DNA of 11,311 nt, from assembly GCA_910577805.1 (NCBI GenBank), contig CAJTOE010000075.1, positions 1-11,311 on the forward strand. The letters run 5' to 3'. Position numbers and translations under genes: made by a program. Of the stretch, positions 1 to 6,606 are shown one piece after another. Below the pieces are notes generated by a model that was not told where the DNA came from, did no database searches, and saw only the letters and a list, made by a program, of their open reading frames with translations. How positions within the stretch are numbered: the first letter of the stretch is position 1; the number at the start of each line of letters is the position of its first letter. The stretch is from an uncultured Oscillospiraceae bacterium. GTDB taxonomy: Bacteria; Bacillota; Clostridia; Oscillospirales; Oscillospiraceae.

Positions 1-1590
1 GATCTGCCCCACCAGGGCGAACACCGCCGGGATGGCCTGAATGCCGATTTCCCGGCCGTCGGGGTGGACCAGGGCGCGGGTCCGGTGCCGGTCGTCCTTC
101 ACCATGCCGAAGGCGGGGGCTTGCAGGTTCATCCGGGCCAAGACCTCCGCGGCGATTTTTACGTGCTGTTCGCCGCCGTCAATCAGCAGCAAATCCGGCA
201 TCCGGGCGAATTTCTCGTCCCCCTCCAGATACCGCTGGAACCGACGGGTGAGCACCTGCTCCATGGACGCGTAGTCGTTGGGACCGGTCAGGTCCTTGAT
301 TTTGAACCGGCGGTAATCCCGCTTCAAGGGCCGTCCGTCCTCATAGACCACCATAGACGCAACCATATCGTCCGCCCCGGTGTTGGAGATGTCGTAGGAC
401 TCAATACGCCGGGGCGGATGTTCCATGCCCAGCATCCGCCCAAAAGCCTCCAGAAGCTTGTTCTGCCGCTCCTCCCTGGTGGTGGCCCGCAGGACCTCTT
501 CCTGGGCGTTCTGGTTGGCCAGCTTGACCAGGTCCATCTTGGCGCCCCGCTGGGGGGTCAGCAGCTCCACCCGGCAGCCCACCTGCTCCGACAGCATCCG
601 CATGACCGGCACCTGGTCGTCCAGCTCGCAGGGCAGGCACACCTGCTTGGGCAGGCGGGGGCGGCCGATATAATACTGCTTCACCAGAGAGGACACGATA
701 TCCTCCTGCCGCTCCTCCACTAGCCGGTCCAGCAGCTCCATATCCTTTGCTGCCAGCTCTCCGGAAACATAGTGGAGGATGACAAAGCAGCTCTTGGCCG
801 GCCCCTGGAAAAAGCCGATGACGTCCGTGTCCGCCAGGGACCCGGCCACCACCTTCTGCCGTTTGCCCAGCAGCTCGATGGCCCGCAGCCGGTCCCGCAG
901 CTCCGCCGCCCGCTCAAAGCGCAGCTCCTCCGCCGCCTGCTCCATCTCCGCGGACAGGTCCGTCAAGACCTCCTGAAAGCGGCCCTCCAGCAGGGAGACC
1001 GCCTGGGCGATGGCCTCCTGGTGCCGGGGGAGCAGGTCGTCTCCCCGGCAGTAGCCGTCGCACTGGCCCATGTGGAAGTTGAGGCAGGGCCGCTCTTTTC
1101 CAACGTCGCGGGGGAATTTTTTTCCGCAGGTGGGGAGCCGCAGCGCCCCCCGGAGCGCGTCCAGAATCTCCTGGGTGCCGTGGCGGCTGGCGAATGGCCC
1201 GAAATACCGTGCGCCGTCCTGGGCCGCCTTGGAGGCCAGGGAGAACTGGGGATAGGTTTCTTTGACGCTCAGGCGCACATAGGGATAACCCTTGCCGTCC
1301 TTGAGCAGGATGTTGTACCGGGGCTGGTGGCGCTTGATGAGGGAGCACTCCAGCACCAGGGCCTCGAACTCGCTGTCGGCAATGATCACGTCAAAGTGGT
1401 CGATCTGCGACACCATGGCCCGCGTTTTTTCCGTATGGGACGCGGAGTCCTGAAAATACTGGCTCACCCGGTTTTTCAGGGCCTTGGCCTTGCCCACGTA
1501 GATCACCGTATTTTTCTCGTCCTGCATGATATACACCCCAGGCTTCAGGGGCAGGCTGTGGGCCTTGTCCTTCAGCTCGTCAAAGGTCAA
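1..1590 (-). CDS. uvrC: UvrABC system protein C (excinuclease subunit), 3' end cut by the window
   Basis: This subunit makes the dual incisions on either side of a lesion in nucleotide excision repair, after UvrA and UvrB load on the DNA. I read 530 codons; the family is usually about 600 residues, so the C-terminal helix-hairpin-helix part lies beyond position 1. Visible parts, in order: a GIY-YIG nuclease domain (residues 16-45, KPGVYIM then IYVGKAKALKNRV); a UVR motif that binds UvrB (about 200-238, core FERAAELRDRL); and the RNase H-like endonuclease domain from about 395 (IESYDISNTGADDMVASMVV, with likely catalytic D400, then LLLIDGG with D471, then GMVKDDRHRTR). The start is TTG at 1590, preceded by GGAGGTGA at good spacing; no ATG lies nearby. 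It follows ptsH on the same strand beyond a strong terminator, so it depends on read-through or on a promoter I could not identify. Confidence 0.97.
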   Translation of the reverse strand, partial: MTFDELKDKAHSLPLKPGVYIMQDEKNTVIYVGKAKALKNRVSQYFQDSASHTEKTRAMVSQIDHFDVIIADSEFEALVLECSLIKRHQPRYNILLKDGKGYPYVRLSVKETYPQFSLASKAAQDGARYFGPFASRHGTQEILDALRGALRLPTCGKKFPRDVGKERPCLNFHMGQCDGYCRGDDLLPRHQEAIAQAVSLLEGRFQEVLTDLSAEMEQAAEELRFERAAELRDRLRAIELLGKRQKVVAGSLADTDVIGFFQGPAKSCFVILHYVSGELAAKDMELLDRLVEERQEDIVSSLVKQYYIGRPRLPKQVCLPCELDDQVPVMRMLSEQVGCRVELLTPQRGAKMDLVKLANQNAQEEVLRATTREERQNKLLEAFGRMLGMEHPPRRIESYDISNTGADDMVASMVVYEDGRPLKRDYRRFKIKDLTGPNDYASMEQVLTRRFQRYLEGDEKFARMPDLLLIDGGEQHVKIAAEVLARMNLQAPAFGMVKDDRHRTRALVHPDGREIGIQAIPAVFALVGQI

Positions 1591-1619
1591 GGAAATCACC
1601 TCCGGATTGGGAAAATAGT

Positions 1620-1648
1620 AAAAAAGGGCGCCGCGAAACGCGGCGCCC
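1620..1648 (-). terminator. Intrinsic terminator of ptsH
   Basis: A perfect 10-bp GC-rich stem (GGGCGCCGCG at 1626-1635 and CGCGGCGCCC at 1639-1648) closes a 3-base loop. On the minus strand it is followed directly by six T (1625-1620). It lies 22 bases after the ptsH stop and about 30 bases ahead of the uvrC start, so it should limit ptsH transcripts entering uvrC. Confidence 0.93.
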
Positions 1649-1670
1649 TGTGCGGTTGGATGTGTACGGC

Positions 1671-1934
1671 TTACTCAGTGAAGTCCGAGGAGATCATCTG
1701 GTAGAGAGCCTCTACCGCCTGCTTCTCGTCGGGTCCGTCCGCAATCAGCTTAATGGGAGTGCCCTTCACGATTCCCAGAGAAAGCACACCCAGCAGGCTC
1801 TTTGCGTTGACCTTTCGCTCGTCTTTTTCCACCCAAATGGAACTCTTGAACTCGTTCGCCTTCTGAATGAAGAACGTCGCGGGTCTGGCGTGCAGACCAA
1901 CCTGGTTGTTCACAACTGCATCCTGACTATACAT
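1671..1934 (-). CDS. ptsH: Phosphocarrier protein HPr
   Basis: HPr is the small cytoplasmic carrier that passes phosphate from enzyme I to the sugar-specific EII proteins. In Bacillota it is also phosphorylated on Ser46 by HPr kinase, becoming the CcpA co-repressor. Starting at the ATG at 1934 gives 87 residues, the usual length. It puts the active histidine exactly at 15 (VGLHARPA, H15) and the regulatory serine exactly at 46 (NAKSLLGVLSLGI, S46), which settles the start over the in-frame codon 8 positions upstream. A GGAGGG lies 10-11 bases before the ATG. Having H15 argues against a Crh-type paralogue, which lacks it. Its own promoters lie just upstream and a strong terminator follows. The hprK gene two genes upstream encodes its kinase. 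Confidence 0.96.
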   Translation of the reverse strand: MYSQDAVVNNQVGLHARPATFFIQKANEFKSSIWVEKDERKVNAKSLLGVLSLGIVKGTPIKLIADGPDEKQAVEALYQMISSDFTE

Positions 1935-1962
1935 AATTTCTGTACCCTCCACACTCAAACCA

Positions 1963-1984
1963 AATTATAATCTGACTTATAATT
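1963..1984. promoter_or_regulatory. 8-bp inverted repeat at the ptsH promoter, possible operator
   Basis: AATTATAA (1963-1970) and TTATAATT (1977-1984) are perfect inverted copies separated by six bases. The dyad covers the downstream candidate -10 of ptsH and the expected start of transcription. It could be a repressor site, or a chance result of AT-rich sequence. Confidence 0.35.
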
Positions 1985-2024
1985 CTGTGCTTAAAGCATA
2001 TCAAATTTATGCCCGTTTCGTCAA
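1976..2024 (-). promoter_or_regulatory. Two overlapping candidate promoters for ptsH
   Basis: On the minus strand, one candidate has -35 TTGACG (2024-2019), an 18-base spacer and -10 TATGCT (2000-1995). A second has -35 TTGATA (2004-1999), a 17-base spacer and -10 TATAAG (1981-1976). Both fit sigma-A consensus reasonably. They sit in an AT-rich stretch between the glucokinase stop and the ptsH start, so ptsH can be expressed apart from the upstream genes. Confidence 0.6.
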
Positions 2025-2066
2025 CGGCATTTTCAACAAATCGGAATGGGTCTGGTATCGCGGTCT

Positions 2067-3023
2067 TTATAGGGTTTTGCACAGCATCGCCGCTCCAACC
2101 ACGCCTGCGTCGTTGCCAAGAGCCGCCCGGACCAGCTTTGGCGGATGCTCCGGGTCGAAGCAGCGGTCCGCGATCATCTCCCGCAGAGGCAGCAATAAAA
2201 GCTCGTCTTCCGCGTTGCTCACGCCGCCGCCCAGGCAGATCACCTCCGGCTGGAGTACATTAATCAGACACACCAGTCCCTGCGCTAACCAGTCCCGGTA
2301 CTCCTCCAGAACTGCCAGGGCGGGGCCGTCGCCCTCCAGCGCGCCCTGGAAGGGGGTGCGTCCGGTGACCTGGTCGATTTCCTGGCTGCACAGCCGCCAC
2401 AGTGCGCTGTTGGGATGGGCCTGCATGGCCTCGCGGGTCTGGCGGATCAGGGCGCTGGCGGAGCCGTAGGTCTCCCAGCAGCCCTTCTGGCCGCAGCCGC
2501 AGGGCCGTCCGCCGGGTTCGATGGGCATGTGGCCCACCTCCATGCCGGAGTTGGCAAAGCCCGTGAAGAGCTTCCCCCCAGAAACCATGCCGCCGCCGAT
2601 GCCCGTACCCAGGGTAATGACCACCGCCGGGTCGCAGCCCTTCGCCGCGCCCGCCCAGTACTCGCCGATGGCGGCGCAGTTTGCGTCGTTGCCCAGATAG
2701 ACGGGCACGTTCCACACGGCCTGGAACATCTCCCGCAGCGGCACGTTCCGGTCGGAGAAGGGCATATTGGGATTATGTACGAACAGGCCGGCCTGGTTGT
2801 CCACCGCGCCGGGCAGGCCGATGCCCACCGCCTCGATCTGGTCCTTGGGGGTGCCGGTCTTTTCGCACACCTGCTCCGCCAGCTCCACCAGATAGCCGCC
2901 GAACTGCTGGGCGGTCATATCCCTGGGCACCGGGCGGCTGGCCTTGTCCTGGATATGGCCGTCCGCGTCCACCAGACCGGCCACCAGATTGGTGCCCCCA
3001 ACGTCGATTCCAATATAGTACAT
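2067..3023 (-). CDS. glk: ROK-family glucokinase
   Basis: A cytoplasmic sugar kinase of the ROK family, most likely phosphorylating glucose with ATP to glucose 6-phosphate. It reads 318 residues, typical for the family. Visible motifs: N-terminal phosphate-binding DVGGTN (7-12); GNDAN (111-115) with catalytic base D113; TLGTGIGGG (138-145) for ATP binding; EVGH (162-165) followed by the ROK zinc cluster CGCGQKGC (C175, C177, C182), with H165 as the fourth ligand; and a C-terminal LGGGVSN. The ATG at 3023 has AGGAGG seven bases upstream; the TTG one codon earlier is less likely. The gene begins 32 bases after the hprK stop on the same strand, so the two are probably co-transcribed. The exact sugar (glucose, or another hexose such as N-acetylmannosamine) cannot be fixed from sequence, but glucokinase fits the neighbours. 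Confidence 0.93.
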   Translation of the reverse strand: MYYIGIDVGGTNLVAGLVDADGHIQDKASRPVPRDMTAQQFGGYLVELAEQVCEKTGTPKDQIEAVGIGLPGAVDNQAGLFVHNPNMPFSDRNVPLREMFQAVWNVPVYLGNDANCAAIGEYWAGAAKGCDPAVVITLGTGIGGGMVSGGKLFTGFANSGMEVGHMPIEPGGRPCGCGQKGCWETYGSASALIRQTREAMQAHPNSALWRLCSQEIDQVTGRTPFQGALEGDGPALAVLEEYRDWLAQGLVCLINVLQPEVICLGGGVSNAEDELLLLPLREMIADRCFDPEHPPKLVRAALGNDAGVVGAAMLCKTL

Positions 3024-3055
3024 CAAAAGTCCTCCTTACTTCTGCGCTTGCGCTG

Positions 3056-4003
3056 CTATTCCGGCTGCTGCTCCTGGAACAGCCGGTCCATCCGCTCGGT
3101 CAGCTCCAGGGCGGCGTTGTGGCCCAGCTTCCGGTTGCGGTTGTTCATGGCGGCCACCTCTACGATGCTGGCCAGGTTCCGGCCCGGCTTTACGGGGATG
3201 GTGATGGAGGGGACCTGGATGCCCAGCAGCTCCTCGCTGTGCGTTTCCAGCCCCAGGCGGTCGTAGACCGCGTGGTCGTCCCAGGGCTCCAAATGGATGA
3301 CCAGCTCGATCTGCTGTTTGGGCTTGACCGCCACCATGCCGAATAGCTGGGACACGTCAATCACGCCGATGCCCCGCAGCTCCATATACTGGCTGATGAG
3401 GACGGGGGCGCTGGCCATCAGGACTCCGTAGGAGGTAGCCTTGATGTCCACCGCGTCGTCGGCGATGAGCCTGTGGCCCCGCTTCAAAAGCTCGATGGCG
3501 ACCTCGCTTTTGCCCACGCCGGACTCGCCCTGGAGCAGTACGCCCTCGCCGTGGACCTCCATCATGACCCCGGAGCGGGTGATCTGGGGGGCCAGGTGGT
3601 TGCCCAGGCTGGTGATGAGGGAACTCATAAAGGCGGAGGTCTGACGCTGGGTGCGCAGGACGGTGCGGTCGTACTTCCGGGCCATCTCCATGCACTCGTC
3701 CGTGGGGTCGATGCCGCGGGTGAAGATCAGGCCGGGCACCGGGTAGGCCAGCAGGCGTTCAAAGCTCTCCCGCCGCTGCTCAGGGGTCATATCCCGGACG
3801 AAGCTGCTTTCGGTCAGGCCCATGAGCAGAAGCCGCTGGGTGTCGAAATGCTCGAAGAAGCCGGACAGAGGCAGACCCGGACGGTTCACGTCCAGGGTCC
3901 AAAGGGGGACATTTTCGTAGTCAGTGCCTTTGTGGAGGATTTCCAGGTCAAATTCCCGGATGATCTCCCCCAGCTTGACGCTTTTGATTTTTTTCTCTTC
4001 CAA
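3056..4003 (-). CDS. hprK: HPr kinase/phosphorylase
   Basis: This bifunctional enzyme phosphorylates HPr on Ser46 when glycolytic intermediates are high and removes that phosphate when they are low, so it controls carbon catabolite repression. The TTG at 4003 gives 315 residues, the normal family length, with AGGAG 11 bases upstream. Longer in-frame extensions would run past the promoter at 4044-4072. Motifs: an N-terminal domain starting at KLGEIIREFDLEILHKG; VHGEGVLLQGESGVGKS (H151, Walker A 159-166 with K165); LIADDAVDI (D182, D183); and the family signature ELRGIGVIDVSQLFG (208-222). It is the first gene of a minus-strand cluster with glucokinase and with ptsH, its own substrate. Confidence 0.96.
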   Translation of the reverse strand: MEEKKIKSVKLGEIIREFDLEILHKGTDYENVPLWTLDVNRPGLPLSGFFEHFDTQRLLLMGLTESSFVRDMTPEQRRESFERLLAYPVPGLIFTRGIDPTDECMEMARKYDRTVLRTQRQTSAFMSSLITSLGNHLAPQITRSGVMMEVHGEGVLLQGESGVGKSEVAIELLKRGHRLIADDAVDIKATSYGVLMASAPVLISQYMELRGIGVIDVSQLFGMVAVKPKQQIELVIHLEPWDDHAVYDRLGLETHSEELLGIQVPSITIPVKPGRNLASIVEVAAMNNRNRKLGHNAALELTERMDRLFQEQQPE

Positions 4004-4043
4004 ATTCCGCAGCGCTCCTCTCTGCTTTTGGTTTGTCCCCTTG

Positions 4044-4072
4044 AGTATACCGCAAAATTCCAATTTGCACAA
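4044..4072 (-). promoter_or_regulatory. Promoter of the hprK-glk operon
   Basis: On the minus strand, -35 TTGTGC (4072-4067), a 17-base spacer and -10 TATACT (4049-4044), about 40 bases ahead of the TTG start. The -35 lies inside an imperfect dyad TTGCACAAGTGCGCAA (4065-4080) and next to GCGCA-A-TGCGC (4075-4085), which could bind a regulator. Confidence 0.75.
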
Positions 4073-4125
4073 GTGCGCAATGCGCTGAATTTCAATTTGG
4101 GGGGTGTGCGTCCCCCGCACCCTCC

Positions 4126-4340
4126 CCCTCATCCGTCACGCTTCGCGTGCCACCTTCCCCCGCCAGGGGGGAAGGCTTATCGTTGCGACTATCGAGACTA
4201 CTGTGCAGTCAAGCAAGTGCCAGTGTTGGAGCCTTCCCCCTCACGGGGGAAGGCCGACTCCCCCTGTCAGGGGGAGATGTCGAGCGCAGCGAGACAGAGG
4301 GGGTAGGGGACCTGGCCGTTAGGCCAGACGGATGAGGGTG
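4126..4340. repeat. Palindromic MITE-like repeat element, copy 1 (long form)
   Basis: This element fills most of the 349-base gene-free stretch between hprK and the small minus-strand gene. It starts CCCTCATCCGTC (4126-4137) and ends with the inverted copy GACGGATGAGGG (4327-4338). Inside are hairpins CACGC-TTC-GCGTG (4137-4149), CCTTCCCCC/GGGGGAAGG (4153-4175), the same palindrome again (4232-4253), CTCCCCCT/AGGGGGAG (4258-4276) and CTGGCC-GTTA-GGCCAG (4312-4327). A 60-base core (4172-4231) matches copy 2 at 46 of 60 positions by my count. It has no coding capacity. Against copy 2 it carries an extra block of about 57 bases (4254-4310). It looks like a non-autonomous mobile element or a dispersed structural repeat. 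Confidence 0.8.
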
Positions 4341-4352
4341 AAAAATCCCCCG

Positions 4353-4562
4353 TCAAAACGGAGGTAGCCGGTTTTGAATGATGTAGATTTTGTCGGCGGG
4401 AGACAAATCATCGTCATAGGCGACGCTGGCAATATCACGGATTGTCTGTGCGGATTCGCTGTATAGGAACTGGGTAAGCTGGTCCATATCCAGACCAGGG
4501 ATATCAACTATGACTTTGCCGGAGCGGATTAGGTTAGCCAAGGTATTTTGTAAGAGCTTCAT
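4353..4562 (-). CDS. Small protein of unknown function (69 residues)
   Basis: I do not recognise this protein. It begins MKLLQNTLANLIRSGKV and is mostly acidic and probably helical, with no membrane segment, signal peptide, cysteine or obvious motif. The ATG at 4562 is preceded by AAGGAGG at ideal spacing, and the ATG five codons upstream overlaps that site, so the shorter start is preferred. A perfect TATAAT lies upstream. It is divergent from an HTH regulator gene and shares a regulatory region rich in repeated boxes, so it may be that regulator's target or partner. Its stop is 13 bases from repeat copy 1. The good ribosome-binding site and promoter make it a likely real gene. Confidence 0.65.
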   Translation of the reverse strand: MKLLQNTLANLIRSGKVIVDIPGLDMDQLTQFLYSESAQTIRDIASVAYDDDLSPADKIYIIQNRLPPF

Positions 4563-4621
4563 ATTTGCCTCCTTCATAAAGCCGACGTTAATTTAAAAAG
4601 CGTTGTTGTTGTACTAAATTC

Positions 4622-4694
4622 ATTATAGGTCAAAATACACCTAAAATAAACCGAAACTTTAAAAAGGTCATTTCCACCTAATACAAATAGGTCA
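4622..4694. promoter_or_regulatory. Divergent promoter region with three AGGTCA boxes
   Basis: A minus-strand -10 TATAAT (4627-4622) serves the small gene; its -35 is poor. Three plus-strand AGGTCA hexamers lie at 4627, 4665 and 4689. The first two are followed by ACCT (4639-4642 and 4676-4679), giving AGGT-N8-ACCT and AGGT-N7-ACCT dyads. The first box abuts the -10, as a repressor site would. The neighbouring HTH protein is the obvious candidate ligand, by inference. Confidence 0.5.
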
Positions 4695-4695
4695 A

Positions 4696-4730
4696 TTTGA
4701 CATACTCTAATCAGGTGATAGTATGTCAAA
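4696..4730 (+). promoter_or_regulatory. 10-bp inverted repeat enclosing the ribosome-binding site of the HTH gene
   Basis: TTTGACATAC (4696-4705) and GTATGTCAAA (4721-4730) are perfect inverted copies. The right arm contains the ATG start (4723-4725), and the 15-base loop contains the AGGTGAT ribosome-binding site. It can act as a DNA operator or, in RNA, as a hairpin that buries the start codon. Confidence 0.6.
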
Positions 4731-4959
4731 ACTGAAAGAACTGCGCAAGAAAAAGGGCTTTACCCAAATAAAAATGCAGATGCTGACGGGAATCGACCAG
4801 AGTAACTATTCTAAAATTGAGCGCGGCAAGCGCTACATGTCCTTCGAGGAGTGCAAACGCATCGCTCTGGCTCTCGGCACCAGCATGGACTACCTGGCTG
4901 ACCTGACCGACGACCCAAACCCCTATCCCAGGTCCGAAAAGAGCCAAGACGAAACATAA
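4723..4959 (+). CDS. Xre/Cro-type helix-turn-helix regulator (78 residues)
   Basis: A small cytoplasmic DNA-binding protein made almost wholly of one HTH_3 (Cro/C1) domain. Helix 1 is SKLKELRKKKGFTQ; the turn and recognition helix lie at about residues 14-36 (FTQIKMQMLTGIDQSNYSKIERG), with the typical SxIERGKR ending. The tail after residue 60 is short, acidic and probably disordered, with no sensor domain. The ATG at 4723 has AGGTGAT upstream. It is divergent from the small unknown gene. The AT-rich upstream region with repeated boxes suggests autoregulation and possibly a phage or mobile-element origin. The target genes are unknown. Confidence 0.9.
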   Translation: MSKLKELRKKKGFTQIKMQMLTGIDQSNYSKIERGKRYMSFEECKRIALALGTSMDYLADLTDDPNPYPRSEKSQDET

Positions 4960-5031
4960 ACTGTAACTTGTAGTGCAGAGCCGCCCTTTGGGCCGCACCA
5001 CTTTACGAATTGAAAAATTATGAATAAACTG

Positions 5032-5060
5032 TTGACGCAAGGAGGAAAATATGCTAGAGT
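5032..5060 (+). promoter_or_regulatory. Candidate promoter of the NSS transporter
   Basis: TTGACG (5032-5037), a 17-base spacer and TAGAGT (5055-5060), about 45 bases ahead of the start codon. The -10 matches consensus at 4 of 6 positions. The HTH gene ends at 4959. A GC-rich imperfect hairpin at 4980-4996 lies between, without a T-run, so some read-through from the HTH gene is possible. Confidence 0.5.
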
Positions 5061-5105
5061 AAAAGAAATTTTTGCATATGGGCAGCTTTTAAGGAGAGAA
5101 AAATC

Positions 5106-6566
5106 ATGGAACACAAACGTGCGCAGTGGGGCAGCAACCTTGGGTTTCTGCTCTCCGCAATCGGCTCGGCCGTGGGACTGGGCAATATCTGGGGCTTTCC
5201 CTATAAAATGGGCAAAAGCGGCGGCTTTACCTTTCTGGTAGTCTATCTGTTGCTGGCCGTCTTTGTGGGCTTTACCATTATGATTACGGAACTGTCCCTC
5301 AGCCGCCGCACCGGCCTGGGTATCATCGGAACTTACAATAAAGTCTCCAAAAAGTTCAAGTGGGTCGGCTGGCTGGGCGTGTTCTCCCCCTTCATCATCC
5401 TAAGCTTCTACAGTGTGCTGGGCGGCTACTGTGTGGAATATATTTTCATCAACATGGCCAACCTCTTCAACGGCGGCGACGCCCTGGGCCTGACCGGCTC
5501 CGACCTGTTCGGCGCCATGCTCACCGACCCCCTGGGCTGCCTGGGCTACACCACCCTGTTTATCGTCATCGGTTACTTCATCGTGCGGGGCGGCATCGAA
5601 AAGGGCATTGAGAAGTTCAACAAAATTGGTATGCCCGCGCTGTTCGTCATGCTGCTCATCATCATTGCCCGCAGCGTCACTCTGCCCCAGGCGGCGGAGG
5701 GCCTCAAGTTCATGTTCGTTCCCGGCTATGCCGTGCAGGCGGGCTTTATCCCCAAGGCCCCCAGCGTCCTGACCGTGCTGGCGACGGCCGGCGGGCAGAT
5801 GTTCTTCTCCCTGTCCCTGGCTATGGGCATCATGTTCACCATGGGTTCCTATATGTCCAAGGACCAGAACATTGCAAAAAATTCCCTGGTCATCGTAGTG
5901 GCGGACACTATCGCCGCCACTCTGGCCGGTGTGGCGGTCATTCCTGCCGCCGTGTCCAACGGCATCCAGACGGGCGTTGCCCTGAGTGATATCAAGCTCA
6001 GTGGTCCGTCTCTGCTGTTCGTCACCCTCCAGGACGTGTTCCACGCCATGGGTCCTCTGGGTTCCCTGTTCGGCGTGATCTTCTACCTGCTGGTCTTTGT
6101 GGCCGCTGTCTCCTCCTCCATCTCCCTGACGGAGGTGATCGTCACCGTGCTGCTGGACTCCGCCCAGCTCCGGGGCAAGACCGCCCATCGGGGCCGCGTC
6201 ACCCTGGGCGTTTCTCTGGCGATTCTGGCCGAGGCCGCTCTGGTTGCGGTGGATGGTCTGGGCAGCAACGGTCTGTGGGTCCCCGGCCAGGCTACCTTTG
6301 GCATCAACAACTGGAACGACTGCTGGCTGGACTTTATGGACTTCTGGTCCGAGGGCCTGGCAATGCCCATCGGCGCACTTCTGATGGCAATCATGATTAT
6401 TGTGGAAGTGAAGCCCAAGTATGTGCTGGAGGAGCTGCACATCGGCTACTCCAACAAGCTGGACAAATTTTACAGCTTCTGTATCACCTGCATCGTGCCC
6501 ATCGTCATGATCCTCATCCTGGCGGGGCAGTTGAACGACTTCCTCCAGCTGGGCTGGTTCGTGTAA
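5106..6566 (+). CDS. Sodium-dependent transporter of the NSS (SNF) family
   Basis: An inner-membrane symporter of the neurotransmitter:sodium family, which in bacteria takes up amino acids (for example tryptophan, tyrosine, leucine) with Na+. It has 486 residues. The signature NLGFLLSAIGSAVGLGNIW followed by GFPY (about 10-32) is the unwound TM1 that binds Na+ and substrate. I count about 11 membrane segments, as in many bacterial members. TM6 (TAGGQMFFSLSLAMGIM) and TM8 (FVAAVSSSISLTEV) carry the other binding-site stretches, including the serine cluster expected for the second sodium site. The ATG at 5106 has AAGGAG nine bases upstream. It appears to be transcribed alone and ends in a strong terminator. 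The substrate cannot be told from sequence. Confidence 0.93.
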   Translation: MEHKRAQWGSNLGFLLSAIGSAVGLGNIWGFPYKMGKSGGFTFLVVYLLLAVFVGFTIMITELSLSRRTGLGIIGTYNKVSKKFKWVGWLGVFSPFIILSFYSVLGGYCVEYIFINMANLFNGGDALGLTGSDLFGAMLTDPLGCLGYTTLFIVIGYFIVRGGIEKGIEKFNKIGMPALFVMLLIIIARSVTLPQAAEGLKFMFVPGYAVQAGFIPKAPSVLTVLATAGGQMFFSLSLAMGIMFTMGSYMSKDQNIAKNSLVIVVADTIAATLAGVAVIPAAVSNGIQTGVALSDIKLSGPSLLFVTLQDVFHAMGPLGSLFGVIFYLLVFVAAVSSSISLTEVIVTVLLDSAQLRGKTAHRGRVTLGVSLAILAEAALVAVDGLGSNGLWVPGQATFGINNWNDCWLDFMDFWSEGLAMPIGALLMAIMIIVEVKPKYVLEELHIGYSNKLDKFYSFCITCIVPIVMILILAGQLNDFLQLGWFV

Positions 6567-6573
6567 AAAACGC

Positions 6574-6606
6574 GCAGGGGCGGCATTATGCCGCCCCTGC
6601 TTTTTT
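6574..6606. terminator. Bidirectional terminator between the NSS transporter and dapF
   Basis: A perfect 12-bp stem (GCAGGGGCGGCA at 6574-6585, TGCCGCCCCTGC at 6589-6600) with loop TTA. On the plus strand six T follow (6601-6606). On the minus strand the stem is followed after three bases by TTTTTT (6570-6565). It therefore serves both convergent genes. Confidence 0.93.

Noticed and set aside
772..1704. 310-residue open frame on the plus strand opposite uvrC
   Set aside because: It is antisense to a clear UvrC reading with intact motifs, crosses the terminator and runs into ptsH.
1935..1958. Longer HPr start eight codons upstream
   Set aside because: The ATG at 1934 puts H15 and S46 exactly at family positions and gives the usual 87-residue length.
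4104..4335. Short open frames inside repeat copy 1
   Set aside because: Their sequence is dictated by the palindromes, and no ribosome-binding site or matching frame is kept in copy 2.
4980..4996. Terminator after the HTH gene
   Set aside because: The hairpin has a mismatch and no T-run follows, so support is too weak to list as a feature.
5043..5062. Three-codon reading frame (Met-Leu-Glu-stop) with a strong AAGGAGG site ahead of the NSS gene, a possible leader peptide
   Set aside because: It overlaps the best promoter candidate, so the site would not be transcribed, and three codons give no evidence of selection.
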